From: Asterella californica
Taxonomy: Eukaryota; Streptophyta; Marchantiopsida; Marchantiales; Aytoniaceae
Length of the DNA stretch: 64,000 nucleotides
Direction of reading: 5' to 3'
Assembly (NCBI GenBank): GCA_036924285.1
Contig: JAYKYS010000012.1
Location: 11,098,001-11,162,000 of the forward strand
Program-made: the position numbers and the translations under genes
Notes under the pieces: model-generated
The model's input: the letters and a program-made list of their open reading frames with translations, nothing else
Databases searched by the model: none
Told to the model about the DNA's origin: nothing
Shown here: piece by piece, positions 30,681 to 40,085 of the stretch
How the letters are laid out: each line of letters starts with the position of its first letter
Position numbering within the stretch: the stretch's first letter is position 1

Positions 30681-30993
30681 CTCTTAACCAGAAGCAGTAG
30701 AGAACGCTTTGCGAAAGAAAATTCAAGAAATACATGAAATGTGTTTCTTCTGGGTATATGAAAATACTCCTGGAGTCCATTTTAGTCAAGAGTCAATCCA
30801 CTTTTTACTTTTTTTTCTCTATTTGCGTGCTTTTCTTCTTCCCAAGCCACATTTTTCACTCGATGTATTTTTGTTTTATTTTTCTTTTAATAAAAGGAAG
30901 GCGGCACGTCCGAGTAACTTAATTAAAAACAGTGGAAAAGTACAATGCAAACCCCAAGAGAGGTGCAGAACGCAGAACCTAGACGACAGCCCC

Positions 30994-31077
30994 GTGAGAT
31001 ATATTAGGTTGGCAAACGAACCATGCTATATCTCACGGTTGGCAAACGAACCATGCATAGTCATGGTTCGTTTGCCA
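30994..31077. repeat. overlapping hairpins built from a repeated 20-mer
   Basis: GGTTGGCAAACGAACCATGC occurs twice (31007-31026 and 31037-31056). The second copy pairs perfectly over 15 bp with 31063-31077 (loop GCATAGTC). GTGAGATATA (30994-31003) pairs with TATATCTCAC (31027-31036) around the first copy. A related word, TTTGCAAACGAACCA, recurs beyond element B at about 31444-31458. Confidence 0.8.
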
Positions 31078-31086
31078 TACTTGTTA

Positions 31087-31438
31087 AGCATACATAGTCA
31101 CCCTCTTCCGAGTTTGAAAGAGGGGAAATGCATGTCCGTTTAATTTAATACCTAATTCTTCCGGCAAGGTGGGTTAGATATTAAATTAAACTCCAGAGTA
31201 AAATTATATATTCATGAGTACAGTACCTTGGACTTGTACCTTCTGAAGCACGAGAGTCTAGTCTACATTCATGGGTTTTTGTCTGTTCTCTCCGTGTTTC
31301 CAGACATAGACTAACAAATAGTGTCTATAGAATATTTTAATTATTTATATTTATTTAATATATATATTTATTTAATATATAATTATCTGATAACAAAAGG
31401 AGAACACAAGTTCCCAGAAGTTAAGTTTGCATGCATAT
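31087..31438 (+). mobile_element. twin-hairpin element, copy B
   Basis: About 352 bp, from AGCATAC (31087) to TGCATAT (31432-31438). Hairpin 1 pairs CCCTCTTCC with GAAAGAGGG (31092-31115). Hairpin 2 (about 31139-31190) pairs TTTAATTTAATACC with the complementary ATATTAAATTAAAC side. The core block has GACTTGTACCTTCTGAAGC, CATGGGTTTTTGTCT and CTCCGTGTTTCCAGACAT. The right end is ACAAGTTCCCAGAAGTTAAG. Same orientation as copies A and C. Confidence 0.65.
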
Positions 31439-31581
31439 TTAGGTTTGCAAACGAACCAAGAGAACAAGTGCGAAGAGCATCCCCTCGAGGGAGTAGGCTA
31501 GAACCGAATAGAATCCATTAGCATCTCGACAGCCAAGGCCGTTGGAGAAATGCGAGAGGGGAACCAGGTGCTAGCAAAAGT

Positions 31582-32640
31582 TTAAGAAAATCGTAAATGA
31601 AACTGATGATATAACTGAAATAACCACCACGCGTCAAAACGAAAGAGCGTTGTGAAACGAGCTGTGAGGCAGGCCCGATCAAAGATCCTATAGATAGTGT
31701 AAAACTTGATGCTTAGATAGCACGCAACAACAGGGTGGCTGAAGTACATGTGGAAAGTCTGTCGCAGCTCGAGGTCAATAAATGACCAGGAGTAGGAGAA
31801 TGAATTGACGCCGAGGAGTGGGAAGAGAACAAAGACATTCGAAAAGTTGCGAAAGTGAGTTGCCTTGAGCGATGGCACGCATAGTAATAGCCAGCTGAGA
31901 GAAAAGAGAGACCAGACATTCCCACTTAGTGCGATGAGCGGATAGCGGACAAAAATGTGTGAGATGTCTTCCGGAGAAAATTGGCAAAGGGGACAAAGAT
32001 GTAGCGTGTGAAGCATTAGTCGCACCCGAGCACGAGTGGAAAGACCATGTTGAAGAATTCGCCACTGAAAGATAGCGTCACTCCGATGAAAAGTGTCAAC
32101 CCAAAGTAAACGTCATACCATTCCCAGTGAGATGATGACCAGTCTAAACCCCAGCGAGAGTTGAAGCGTACAGCCTGTTGATGAATCTCTCCAGAAAGGA
32201 GAGAGAGATAGGCTGGTCGAACAGAGAGATGAAAGGAAGATGTGCGGACTAGCTGCTTGTTGTGAATGTACCCGTAGAGACATGCGACCAGAATGACTGA
32301 TTGGAGAGTGAGTATTGATCGAGAGCAAGACGAATGGACAAGAGCGACGACGGGAAGGTAGAACATGGGGCTAAAAATCCGACAGAGTAGCTAATCGAAA
32401 CGGGTAAGAGAACGAGGAGCTGCAAAGAAGGAACTCCTCTCGGGAGAGGAGATAAAGGCCAAACCGAATGGGAAAAGAAGAAGGAAGAAGTGACGAGGAG
32501 ACTTTCAAGTGGCGGTGGAAAAGAAAGAGGACCAAGCCTTGAGCATAACAGTTGCAAGAGAGGAAGTTTGGAGAGTAGAGAAAAGCTCCTTGGACTCGAT
32601 GCGTTACATACATTTTCATCATAGGCTAGACTAGGCATGT
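31582..32640 (-). pseudogene. LINE (non-LTR) reverse transcriptase 3' end, decayed
   Basis: Minus-strand frames resemble the C-terminal part of L1-type retrotransposon proteins. The best segment, about 32110 down to 31900, reads FHRSDAIFQWRILQHGLSTR and LHLCPLCQFSPEDISHIFVR. This matches the zinc-binding reverse-transcriptase domain (zf-RVT; C-x2-C, then H, where the final Cys appears as Tyr). Upstream frames (32640-32120) contain LFLFHRHLK and FGLYLLSREEFLL, divided between frames by frameshifts. No palm (FADD) motif is present, so only a 5'-truncated 3' piece remains, as is usual for LINE insertions. No poly-A tail was identified. Confidence 0.6.
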
Positions 32641-33047
32641 ATATTCATCCGGATCTCGTGTGCATATCACTTGAGCTTGGCTTCGGTTCTTTTTTTGTTC
32701 TTGCACTGTCGTATTAAAATGTATTTTTTCTCCAAGACCAACCACGTCTCCGCGTGGGCTCCTTCTGACTGAAGGATCTTTTTTTTCGTGATGCTGTGAT
32801 GCTCGTCTTCGGGTTTCATTCTTCTGCCATCGGAGAGAGGTAGGGGTTTAATTTTTCTGCCATCTGATATAGCTACTGAGGCGAAAATGACGACAGTGTG
32901 CCTTATTTGTTTATTGCTCTCAAGTGGTCAAAAACTGACAATTACAATGTGCGGTCGCTGCCTTCCAGCAAATCGTCGAAACTACTCCAAACAAGCAAAC
33001 AAACCTAGATGTACATACGAAAGTTTACACTAGCTCTCAAAACGTAT
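32641..33047. other. 3' flank of the minus-strand HUH gene
   Basis: No coding. On the minus strand AATAAA occurs near 32920 and could act as a poly-A signal for the gene at 33.05-34.2 kb. Confidence 0.4.
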
Positions 33048-34220
33048 TTACAGTGACACATCGATGGAGAAACATCGATCTGAGCCAATACTCCTGCAAA
33101 AGACTCCCGTCAAGGGAACGAACTCCGGAAGCTCTATTGCGGCAAAGTCCACCTCCGGATCTGGGATACATTCTGCTGCAGCTCCCTCGCAGTAGAAATA
33201 CCTGTTCTTCCGGAGTGCCCTGCGCATTGAAGTACTGGTGCTGACATTGTGGGCAACGCCTGCTATCTCTGAAGAAGAAAACATTCTCGATATCTTCTGC
33301 TGTTACGTCCTAGGGTCTCACGAAGGAGGTCCATAATGAGTCTGATCGCCGCTTTTGGATACCTGCCTGCATCAACCAGCACGGAGACGCATTGTATTTC
33401 AAGCATGCTACGTAAACAGCAGACAAAGGTATTAGAAAGTGGATGCCGAGACTTGTAGTGATTGAACTGCAAGGCTTTTGGCAGGATGTTCATGTAGCTA
33501 AGTTCTACTCTATTCTTGGTGTCTGCAGCCCCCAGCAAGGTCAATAGCTCACGGCCGTCAGTGATCATGGGCTCAGAAATATTTTTCATGGTTGCAGCAT
33601 GATGTGGTTCCTTCTCATCTTGCAAACAGTAGCCCACCATCCCAACAAATGTATGGGGATCCTTATTCGACAACACCTTCACACAGACTTCACCCCCAAT
33701 GAGCCTCTCGTTGTCCCAGCTTAATGATTGAGTCCTAGGCCTCTAAGCGAAAGGTATGGGGTTCAAACCCTCCTGCTCTCGATTGGAGGTGCAACAAAGT
33801 CGCTGTCATGTGAAACTGGTTTGGGTACGCTGTGGTTACCCACAAAGGACAGTCCAATGCCCCTTGAAGGGATAAACGGACAAGATAAAACATTTACCAT
33901 TTACCATTTTAATGATTCAAGCAATCGTTTTTTCACATCTAAAGCAGACTTCGCGTATAGACAGATGACCCCCTGGAAATGAAGATGCAGAAGGGTGCTG
34001 CCCCTTTCCATAGAAAATAAACCAGATAAACATTTTGCATGGAGAAAATCTGACAAGCAAAAAAACAAATTTAAATCTAGGTCGGTTCCTATCCTGCAGA
34101 CTGTGACCGACACCTCAAGTGAGGACCTCTTCGTCCTGGCCTGCCTCTGCAACGACATTTGATCTGTCAAAAAGCGAAAAATGGCGACACAAGAAACGAT
34201 TCTACTATGAGTCCAAGGTC
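33048..34220 (-). pseudogene. HUH/Rep-type nuclease gene, copy 1, broken
   Basis: A Rep-like single-strand DNA nuclease on the minus strand. From the 5' end (about 34180) it reads LEVSVTVC, LSDFLHAKCLSGLFSMERG, then the HUH motif HLHFQGV (His codons within 33981-33989). A 179-bp insertion follows (33730-33908, listed as a SINE), then GGEVCVKVLSNKDPHTFVGM, then the tyrosine motif as YCLQD. CRESS-type Reps have YxxK, so the conserved Lys is Gln here. It continues LLTLLGAADTKNRVEL. A frameshift near 33300-33320 moves the C-terminal part (EDIENVFF, SRR, YFNAQGTPEE) into another frame. It matches copy 2 (38.05-39.1 kb) along its length but is clearly diverged. The family is not Helitron or LTR. 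It may belong to Rep-bearing plant transposons such as replitrons, or be a domesticated or viral-derived Rep; I cannot decide. Confidence 0.65.
33730..33908 (+). mobile_element. tRNA-related SINE inside HUH copy 1
   Basis: A 179-bp insertion flanked by the 9-bp direct repeat TTAATGATT (33721-33729 and 33909-33917). It contains a pol III B-box-like GGTTCAAACCC at 33760-33770. It ends in a short repetitive tail, TTTACCATTTACCATTT. Removing the insert with one repeat copy rejoins the host frame exactly (…LLES then LSWDNER…), which confirms the borders. No good A-box is visible, so it may be 5'-truncated. Confidence 0.8.
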
Positions 34221-34248
34221 TCGCAAATACAAGGAACGGATCATGCAC

Positions 34249-35510
34249 GGTACAAGCAATGCACAGTGGATTTCAGGTAATCATCACCTCGTAGAAAATA
34301 AGCAGATAGGAGAACATATGGTACCTCCGATCTTGTAAGTAAAGACAAAGCTTATCCACGGAGTAATAAAAAAATTGATAAGGCTCGACTAAAGTCTGGA
34401 GAGGAGTGGTGTGCACAGAGCACGGATAGCAAGCTCTGGCTATATGCACGTAGTCAAACTTAACTAGAAAAGACACAAGATCTTTGCCAAAATCCAGTTT
34501 CAGGTAGGAGTAAGATCGGGTGAGCTACAACACAGATTGATCGAAGCCAACCATCGACCACTTTGAACTCAGAAACTGAAATCTGAGTGGATCAATCACT
34601 AAATGTAGAGAATCGAAAAGATTAAAAGATCTCTCGATTGGAGAAAGTGAAAGAGGTGAACCACTGGAACTAGGCATCAGATCTGGGCACTCGCTGTCAG
34701 ACATCGGGCCAGGACCACATAGCAAGAGGTACACTTTTCTCATCATCGGTCATTTCTCTATCAATTTGAAACAGAAAATAACGACGAAGAGACAAGATAC
34801 CGAACCATACTGTCCATGTTACAGCTTTCTCAAATCCAGCACGGCCACACCTCCGGAAGCATGTAGCCATGTACAGCCACGTCCAAGTGATATCTCGACA
34901 ACAAGAACCAATCGAAGCCAAAGCTAGAAACAGTCGCCTCCTCTTCTTCTTCTCGTTCATGTCCATCTCCATTGGTGACAGATGGAGATGGACGTGAACA
35001 TGCAGAAGAAACAACAACAACAAACACAAACCACACAGTGAGTTAGAAGAAGAAACAGAAAACTAGAAGAAAGAATACAGTGGATCGCAACCGAGCGGCT
35101 TCTCCCGCTCCTTATCGTCACGTCGAAGAGAACCTCGCTCGTCGTGCATAGAAGCGAGAACACAACCCCGAATGAAGCCGCATGACGCATCAAATCTCGC
35201 GCACAGAAGCGAGAACGAGAACGAAGCGAGAACACAAGCCCGAATGGCAGCATTCCAACCCCCAACTCGCAGAACGAATTTCTCCATCCCGTCACGCCCA
35301 AACCCTTCTCCCACCCAGCCTCGCCCATCAGAAATCACGAAGCAGCCGCCAGCCGCCAGCCGTCAGCTTCCAACCCCCACCAAGAATTTTTTCAATTTCT
35401 CGCCGCGTCCAAACCTTTCCCCACCCCGCGCCCAACCACGACCTCATATTTTACCTGCCCGCGTCTGCCGCTTGTCATTTTCTCGCTATCGGCCATTACG
35501 ACGCTTGTCC
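34249..35510. other. region upstream of HUH copy 1
   Basis: Becomes GC-rich from about 34850. Long overlapping open frames (for example 34957-35338 on the minus strand, 35172-35606 on the plus strand) reflect composition and show no domain. It may contain the promoter or 5' exons of copy 1. Confidence 0.35.
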
Positions 35511-35850
35511 TGCATATTATCATCCTTTTCCAAGTTCGGAAAAGAGAGAGAATATGAAGGTGGTTTAATTTATTACTTAACTTTTCCGTTGAAAAGAGTT
35601 AGGTGAAGTACATGAATAAACTGAAGTATTCATTAACTTCCTTATAGCCTCCGCACATATATTCCCGGGAGCGCGATCGTCTTTCTTTACCTTATGGTTT
35701 ATGCTCAGATCCTCTCGCGGTCCACAGGTTCACCTAATTAATGTTTAGAGATATTGTGATTTGTTTTAAATTTAATTTAGAATTTAGAATTGATATATTT
35801 TCCGTTAACAACAAACGAGCAACAGTGTCCCAGAAGTTCATGTTGCACAT
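35511..35850 (+). mobile_element. twin-hairpin element, copy C
   Basis: 340 bp between TGCATAT (35511-35517) and TGCACAT (35844-35850). Hairpin 1 pairs CTTTTCC with GGAAAAG (35525-35543). Hairpin 2 (about 35564-35625) pairs CTTAACTTTTCC with the GAAAAGAGTTAGG side. The right end CAGTGTCCCAGAAGTTCATG matches copies A and B. The core block is more diverged (TATGGTTTATGCTCAG). Confidence 0.55.
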
Positions 35851-37371
35851 ATATATTTATCACTGTTAAATCTCATTGGATGTGACATATAAAAAATTTG
35901 ACTGAAAATAAATTGTCGAGATTTTTGAGAATGAAGAAATCATCAGTGGACACTTGCAAGACCTTTCAAGATTCATATGCATAGTGCTGAGGTTGACCTC
36001 CACATGGTTTAGAAATTTCCACTCGGTTAAAGTTTTCCGTTTCTTTTCTGCATCAAATTGCTAATCAAATTTACCGCTGATTCGACTCGTTTTATGTGTA
36101 TAAGCATCCTCAAGCGCGTTTGGGGTTCGGATGACGTTAGGGCATTTTTTCTTGGATGACCGTTGGCTTAGCGGGGTTGACGGCTGCAAATTTATTTCTC
36201 GTTAATGTGGCGCCGCTAGTCTCGGCACGTAGCGTACGTCTTTTTTCGCGGGGACGACTGAGGGGGTGAAGGGAAATAAAAGAGAAGGCCCTGCCGCGCC
36301 CTGACATTGCGCTCTGCTAAAACGGCGGCATTCATGCAGGGTGTCCTTAATTAAAAAACGAGGCGGCGAACGATTCGACGTTACGCCGCCAATGCATGCA
36401 GGGTTGGCTTCATTTTGAAAACGAGGCGGCGAACGACGGACGCGCGGGGCTGCTGACGATCGGTTTCTTCTCGTCGACCACGTCTTTGTCTCTAGTGTGG
36501 TACCGGATTTGATCGTTATTCTGCTTCCATTTGCACTCGAGGATTCGTGTCTGCTGTTCGTCGTTTATGTTGTTTGCATTCCGGATTCGATCATTTTGCT
36601 TTCATTCGCGCTCGTCGTCTCGTTATCGCCGATCCTCTTCCTCGTCCTCAGGGATTGATGTTTGGGGCTCGTCGTCTGCTCTGATGGTGTTGGATCGTTG
36701 CCATGCTAGTGGCTGTTGGTTTGCGTTGCGTTCGTTACATTTGCGTTCGGAGGATCTTAATTACATCTCGTTTGCTCGGTTCTCCTATCCAGGAAAACCG
36801 AGCAATCGAGGTTACTTTTATACTTGCTCAAGTTTACCGTCTGTTGATGGGTGGGTTTTCATCGGGTTCCATCGTGACGAAGTGGGCGGGGGCTGTCTTG
36901 TTCGCAGGCGAAGAACGAAGCTTCTTCCGGTCTGTTTGCAAGCTGGTTGTTTCCTCCAGATGTCTTGGAAGTCGACGCCTCCTGCTCTTCTTCTTCATTT
37001 CTTGCTGCTATTGTGGTCAATCCACAACAGCAGCAAGAAGCTCAATGACGAGCGATTTCGTTGAAGCTCCTGCTGTTGTCAGCATTATGTGTAGCTGCAA
37101 CAATGTCTTCTTTCGGTAAATTCTCGTGGTTTTGCAGGCTCGGGTTGGGGAATCCAGCTTCGGATCGATGTGCGCTGTTGTCAACACATGGTTGGTCGTC
37201 GTTATTGACTTTTATGTCGTCTTCTTGCGAGGTGGTTGCTCGTCTTCTTGCGAGGTGCTTCGTCGTGGCGATGACGGCAGGAGCTTCGGAAGCTACTATG
37301 ATGATCTGCCCGCTTCGTTGGATTGCTTACATTGTATTGTGTAATCGTTTACACATAGTTGTCTTTCGTCC
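35851..37371. other. region upstream of HUH copy 2
   Basis: Holds a 61-bp tandem repeat at 36320-36438 (listed separately). GC-rich + strand open frames follow (36531-37064 and others) without recognisable domains. Possible leader or promoter of HUH copy 2. Confidence 0.35.
36320..36438 (+). repeat. 61-bp tandem repeat upstream of HUH copy 2
   Basis: Two units, 36320-36380 and 36381-36438. Each runs from ACG[G/C]CGGC-[A]T-CATGCAGGGT to AAAACGAGGCGGCGAACGA. The conserved GAGGCGGCGAACGA and GCATGCAGGGT words suggest repeated binding sites or replication iterons, but only two units are present. Confidence 0.65.
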
Positions 37372-37580
37372 GATGGCTACTGAGTCCGACGACAACGGTG
37401 CGACCAATGATGACCAACTTGCCTCTTCGCCTCTCCCGCTTGACACTGCTGCATGCATTCTGCCGGCCAGTCCTTTGCTTGTACCGTCGGCTCCTTCTCC
37501 TCCATGTTCGTCTCAAATCTCCCCTCCTTCGTCTCCTAAACAGCTCTGTCTGTTTTACACACTCTTCAAGTGTATTGTGA
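37372..37580 (+). CDS. possible N-terminal exon of HUH copy 2
   Basis: ATG at 37372 begins a Ser/Pro/Asp-rich frame (MATESDDNGATNDDQLASSP…) that stays open to 37654. Low-complexity acidic N-termini are common in transposon proteins. The stretch lies about 0.5 kb upstream of the conserved Rep part, where CTGATGTAG directly before 38053 could be a splice acceptor. I could not fix the matching donor. It could equally be an unrelated chance frame. Confidence 0.25.
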
Positions 37581-38052
37581 CCATGGAATCGACGACTACA
37601 AGTGCCAGATCGATAAGTTTGCTGTCCCGTTCATTCCTGCTCCTTACCCGTTGATGTCTTCTCGTTATCTGTCATTTTCAGAATCCCAGCTTTATTTGAG
37701 CAAGAGCTACGTTTACATAGATTTTCGCTTCTGTCTGAAGTCGTTCGAATTCCTGTTGCCGCGGTCGGATTACGTCAAAGTTTCATACGCTTTTGTTGGA
37801 GCGATCCAATGTTTTCAGTGTATAGTCAGTCTGTTCTTGTATATAGAGTCCACTGACTTGTGGTTAGTTCTGGAGAATAGTCGGTCGACTGTTTTCTGTT
37901 CTCCCAAGTACGTTCGTGAGGAGGGAACGACAATCTAAAGCCGGTAGTTACTTCTGTGTATAGAAGAAATTGTGAAACCTGCGTGTGCTGGACGGTGAAT
38001 ACTTGAATATACAGGATAGGTTGTAAGCACAAGCCGTACCCTTCTGATGTAG

Positions 38053-39114
38053 ATGCGGCAGGCTGCTCGCGTAAAGCGAGCAGCCAACAATGTTCCTCGT
38101 GCGAGGCAAGCGGTAAGCAAGACTCTTGAGGTCTCCGTGACGGTAGCCCAGACTGGAGGCGACCTCGATCTGGCTTGTTGAGGTCCCTTGTGTGATTTTC
38201 TCCAGCGCGAATGCGACACAGGTTTGATATCTATAGAGAGAGGGGGGGGGGGTGCTCTGTTACACATTCATATTGAGGGGGTGTTATGTTTGCGAGCCAC
38301 CAGTCCTTTGGATGTGAAGAACAGACTTGTCGCTGTTCTGGGTTGGAAAGGAAGCGGTAGGCCTCTGGGCGGTGAGATCTACGTGAAGAGGCTCAATAAT
38401 CGTGGTCTCCATACCTTTGTTGGTATGGTTGGCTACTGTATGAAGGATAAGTCTGAGGTCCACCACCGCTCGTGCATGAAAAATATAACTGAGTCTATGC
38501 TTGCAGATGGGGAGGAGCTGTTCACTCTCCTAGGAGCAGCCGACGCGAAGAATCGAGTCGAACTGAATTCTAACAATGTCTTACAGAGGGCTTTGCAGTT
38601 TAACAAGTATAAATGCAGGCATCCACTCGGGAGCACATTGCGTTCTTCTCTGCGGTCGATGGTTCGGTCTGGGAAGTATTCATCATCCTGCAGATGACTT
38701 ATGGGTAGCAGAATACAACGCGTTAGGAGTGACGCATTATGGAAGTCTATCGTGCATCCCGAGATTGTAACGATGAGAGATATAGACAGCATTTTCTTCA
38801 CAAACCAGCAGTCTCGAAGAAGGTATTTCGATGCCATTACACCCGAGGAAGAGGAACACCTTCAGAGTTTACCATCTCCAAGGATGGACAGTGGATGTCC
38901 GTTATTTGAGTCCATGCACGCTTTCCCTGAGTACATGCCGCTGCGCAGTGCTTACCTACGCGACATGACTTTCAGACGAGCAGATTGTAAGTATATTCCT
39001 TTGCCTGCTTTATTTCTGCCAGTTTTGTCTGTCTATGTATGTTTTGCCTAACGAAGGGGATTTGTTCCTGCAGGCGAGAGCAACGAAGATGGAGCAAGGA
39101 CGACTGACGTCTGA
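38053..39114 (+). pseudogene. HUH/Rep-type nuclease gene, copy 2, near-intact
   Basis: Rep-like nuclease expected to nick and join single-stranded DNA through a tyrosine. One frame runs 38053-38986, then an 87-bp GT-AG intron (38987-39073, GTAAGT…CTGCAG), then 39074-39114: 325 codons including the stop. In order: LEVSVTVAQTGGDLDL; the HUH motif HIHIEGV (His codons 38263 and 38269); PLDVKNRLVAVLGWKG; LHTFVGMVGYCMKD, with the presumed catalytic Tyr at 38434 and Lys at 38443 (YxxK); LLGAADAKNRVEL; then a helical C-terminus with DIDSIFF and ITPEEEEHL. Two in-frame TGA codons (38179-38181, 38695-38697) break it. An 11-G run (38242-38252) lies just before the HUH motif and adds two residues relative to copy 1. 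No helicase domain is seen. Whether the TGAs are real decay or assembly errors is open. Confidence 0.65.
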
Positions 39115-39134
39115 AGTGTTCTCTGTCTGTCAGG

Positions 39135-39209
39135 CAGAGAAGGTGACTACATGTTTCTACATACAGTGTCGAAGTGACAGAGAAGGTGACTAGATGTTTG
39201 TAAATACAG
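39135..39209 (+). repeat. 32-bp direct repeat after HUH copy 2
   Basis: CAGAGAAGGTGACTA-ATGTTT-TA-ATACAG occurs at 39135-39166 and 39178-39209 with three mismatches. It lies 20 bp past the stop codon and could be part of the element's 3' terminus or UTR. Confidence 0.7.
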
Positions 39210-40085
39210 GGAGTGGAGTAGATGTTACTGTGCACAGTAGAAGTAGAGAGGCACAGCTCTCGTCGAGCGAGTTAGAAGTTGATAGGTAGAGTGCATCTTT
39301 GTACATAGAGGCAGCGGGGCGTGTCGACGCTTAAGTATCCCTTTCGGGTTGTATCAAATAACGATTTTCATGAAATAAAATTACAGCGGCCCATCGCGAT
39401 CTTTTTTTCTTTTCGTCGGTGTGTCAGTTGTCATGGAGGGGAAAAAGGAGGTCGAAGCAACCTGAAAAAAGAACTCCCGAAACGGCCGGACCCAGAGAAC
39501 ATCATAAATTTGCGGAGAGAAGCGCAAAAAACAAGGAACGAAATGGAGAGAAGCAGGGAAAAAAAAAAATAAAGAAAGAAAAACCGAACTGGGGTAATAA
39601 CAAGGGCGAGATGAATGAAGTGGAAAAATTTTTCTTGGAAAGTGAAACCGAAACGTTGAAACGTAAGCAAGGTGAATAAGCAAGGTGTATAGGGCGAACC
39701 GTATAAGATACTGTTATTCTGGGGATACACTGTTTATCTGCGTTCCGAATTTTGGCAATAGGTACCTGTCTAGAATGACCACGTGGCACCATCAAACGGA
39801 CAGTAGGTAATGGCGCAGGAAACCGAAAAGTAGGAGTTTTGGGCGATCCAATGCATTCTCTTCTCTCCGGAAACATTTATTACGGCGACCACTGTAGCCG
39901 CAAATCCATGGACACCTTTCCGGGTACTCCAAACAAACGGCAGTAGTTCCGCTCGGCTGGGCTCGGCTCCGAGTGAACTGAAAACTCCGGGGAACGTATA
40001 AAAAGGAAAGCTCTCAACGAGTGGAAATAGGCGGCATACTGTACGTGTACTGTATAGAGTAACCTTAACTTAGAACATGTTATAT
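39210..40085. other. intergenic DNA with a promoter-like end
   Basis: 39520-39650 is very A/G-rich. The last 120 bp contain a TATA-box-like TATAAAAAGG (39997-40006). Open frames are short and lack domains. The chromovirus starts at 40086. Confidence 0.45.
39997..40006 (+). promoter_or_regulatory. TATA-box-like element
   Basis: TATAAAAAGG sits in locally GC-rich DNA 80 bp upstream of the chromovirus insertion. If real, the retrotransposon separates this promoter from its transcription unit, whose remainder would lie after 47183. No coding sequence is recognised there. Confidence 0.4.

Noticed and set aside
34697..35606. Long overlapping open frames on both strands near 35 kb
   Set aside because: Locally GC-rich DNA with open frames on both strands at once; no domain or splice logic was found.
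36531..37654. Ser-rich + strand frames as independent genes
   Set aside because: No domain. At most they include an N-terminal exon or leader of HUH copy 2.
38576..38770. Alternative frame HHPADDLWVAEYNALGV as evidence for two frameshifts in HUH copy 2
   Set aside because: The main frame continues on both sides of the TGA at 38695 without any shift, so a nonsense codon is the simpler reading.
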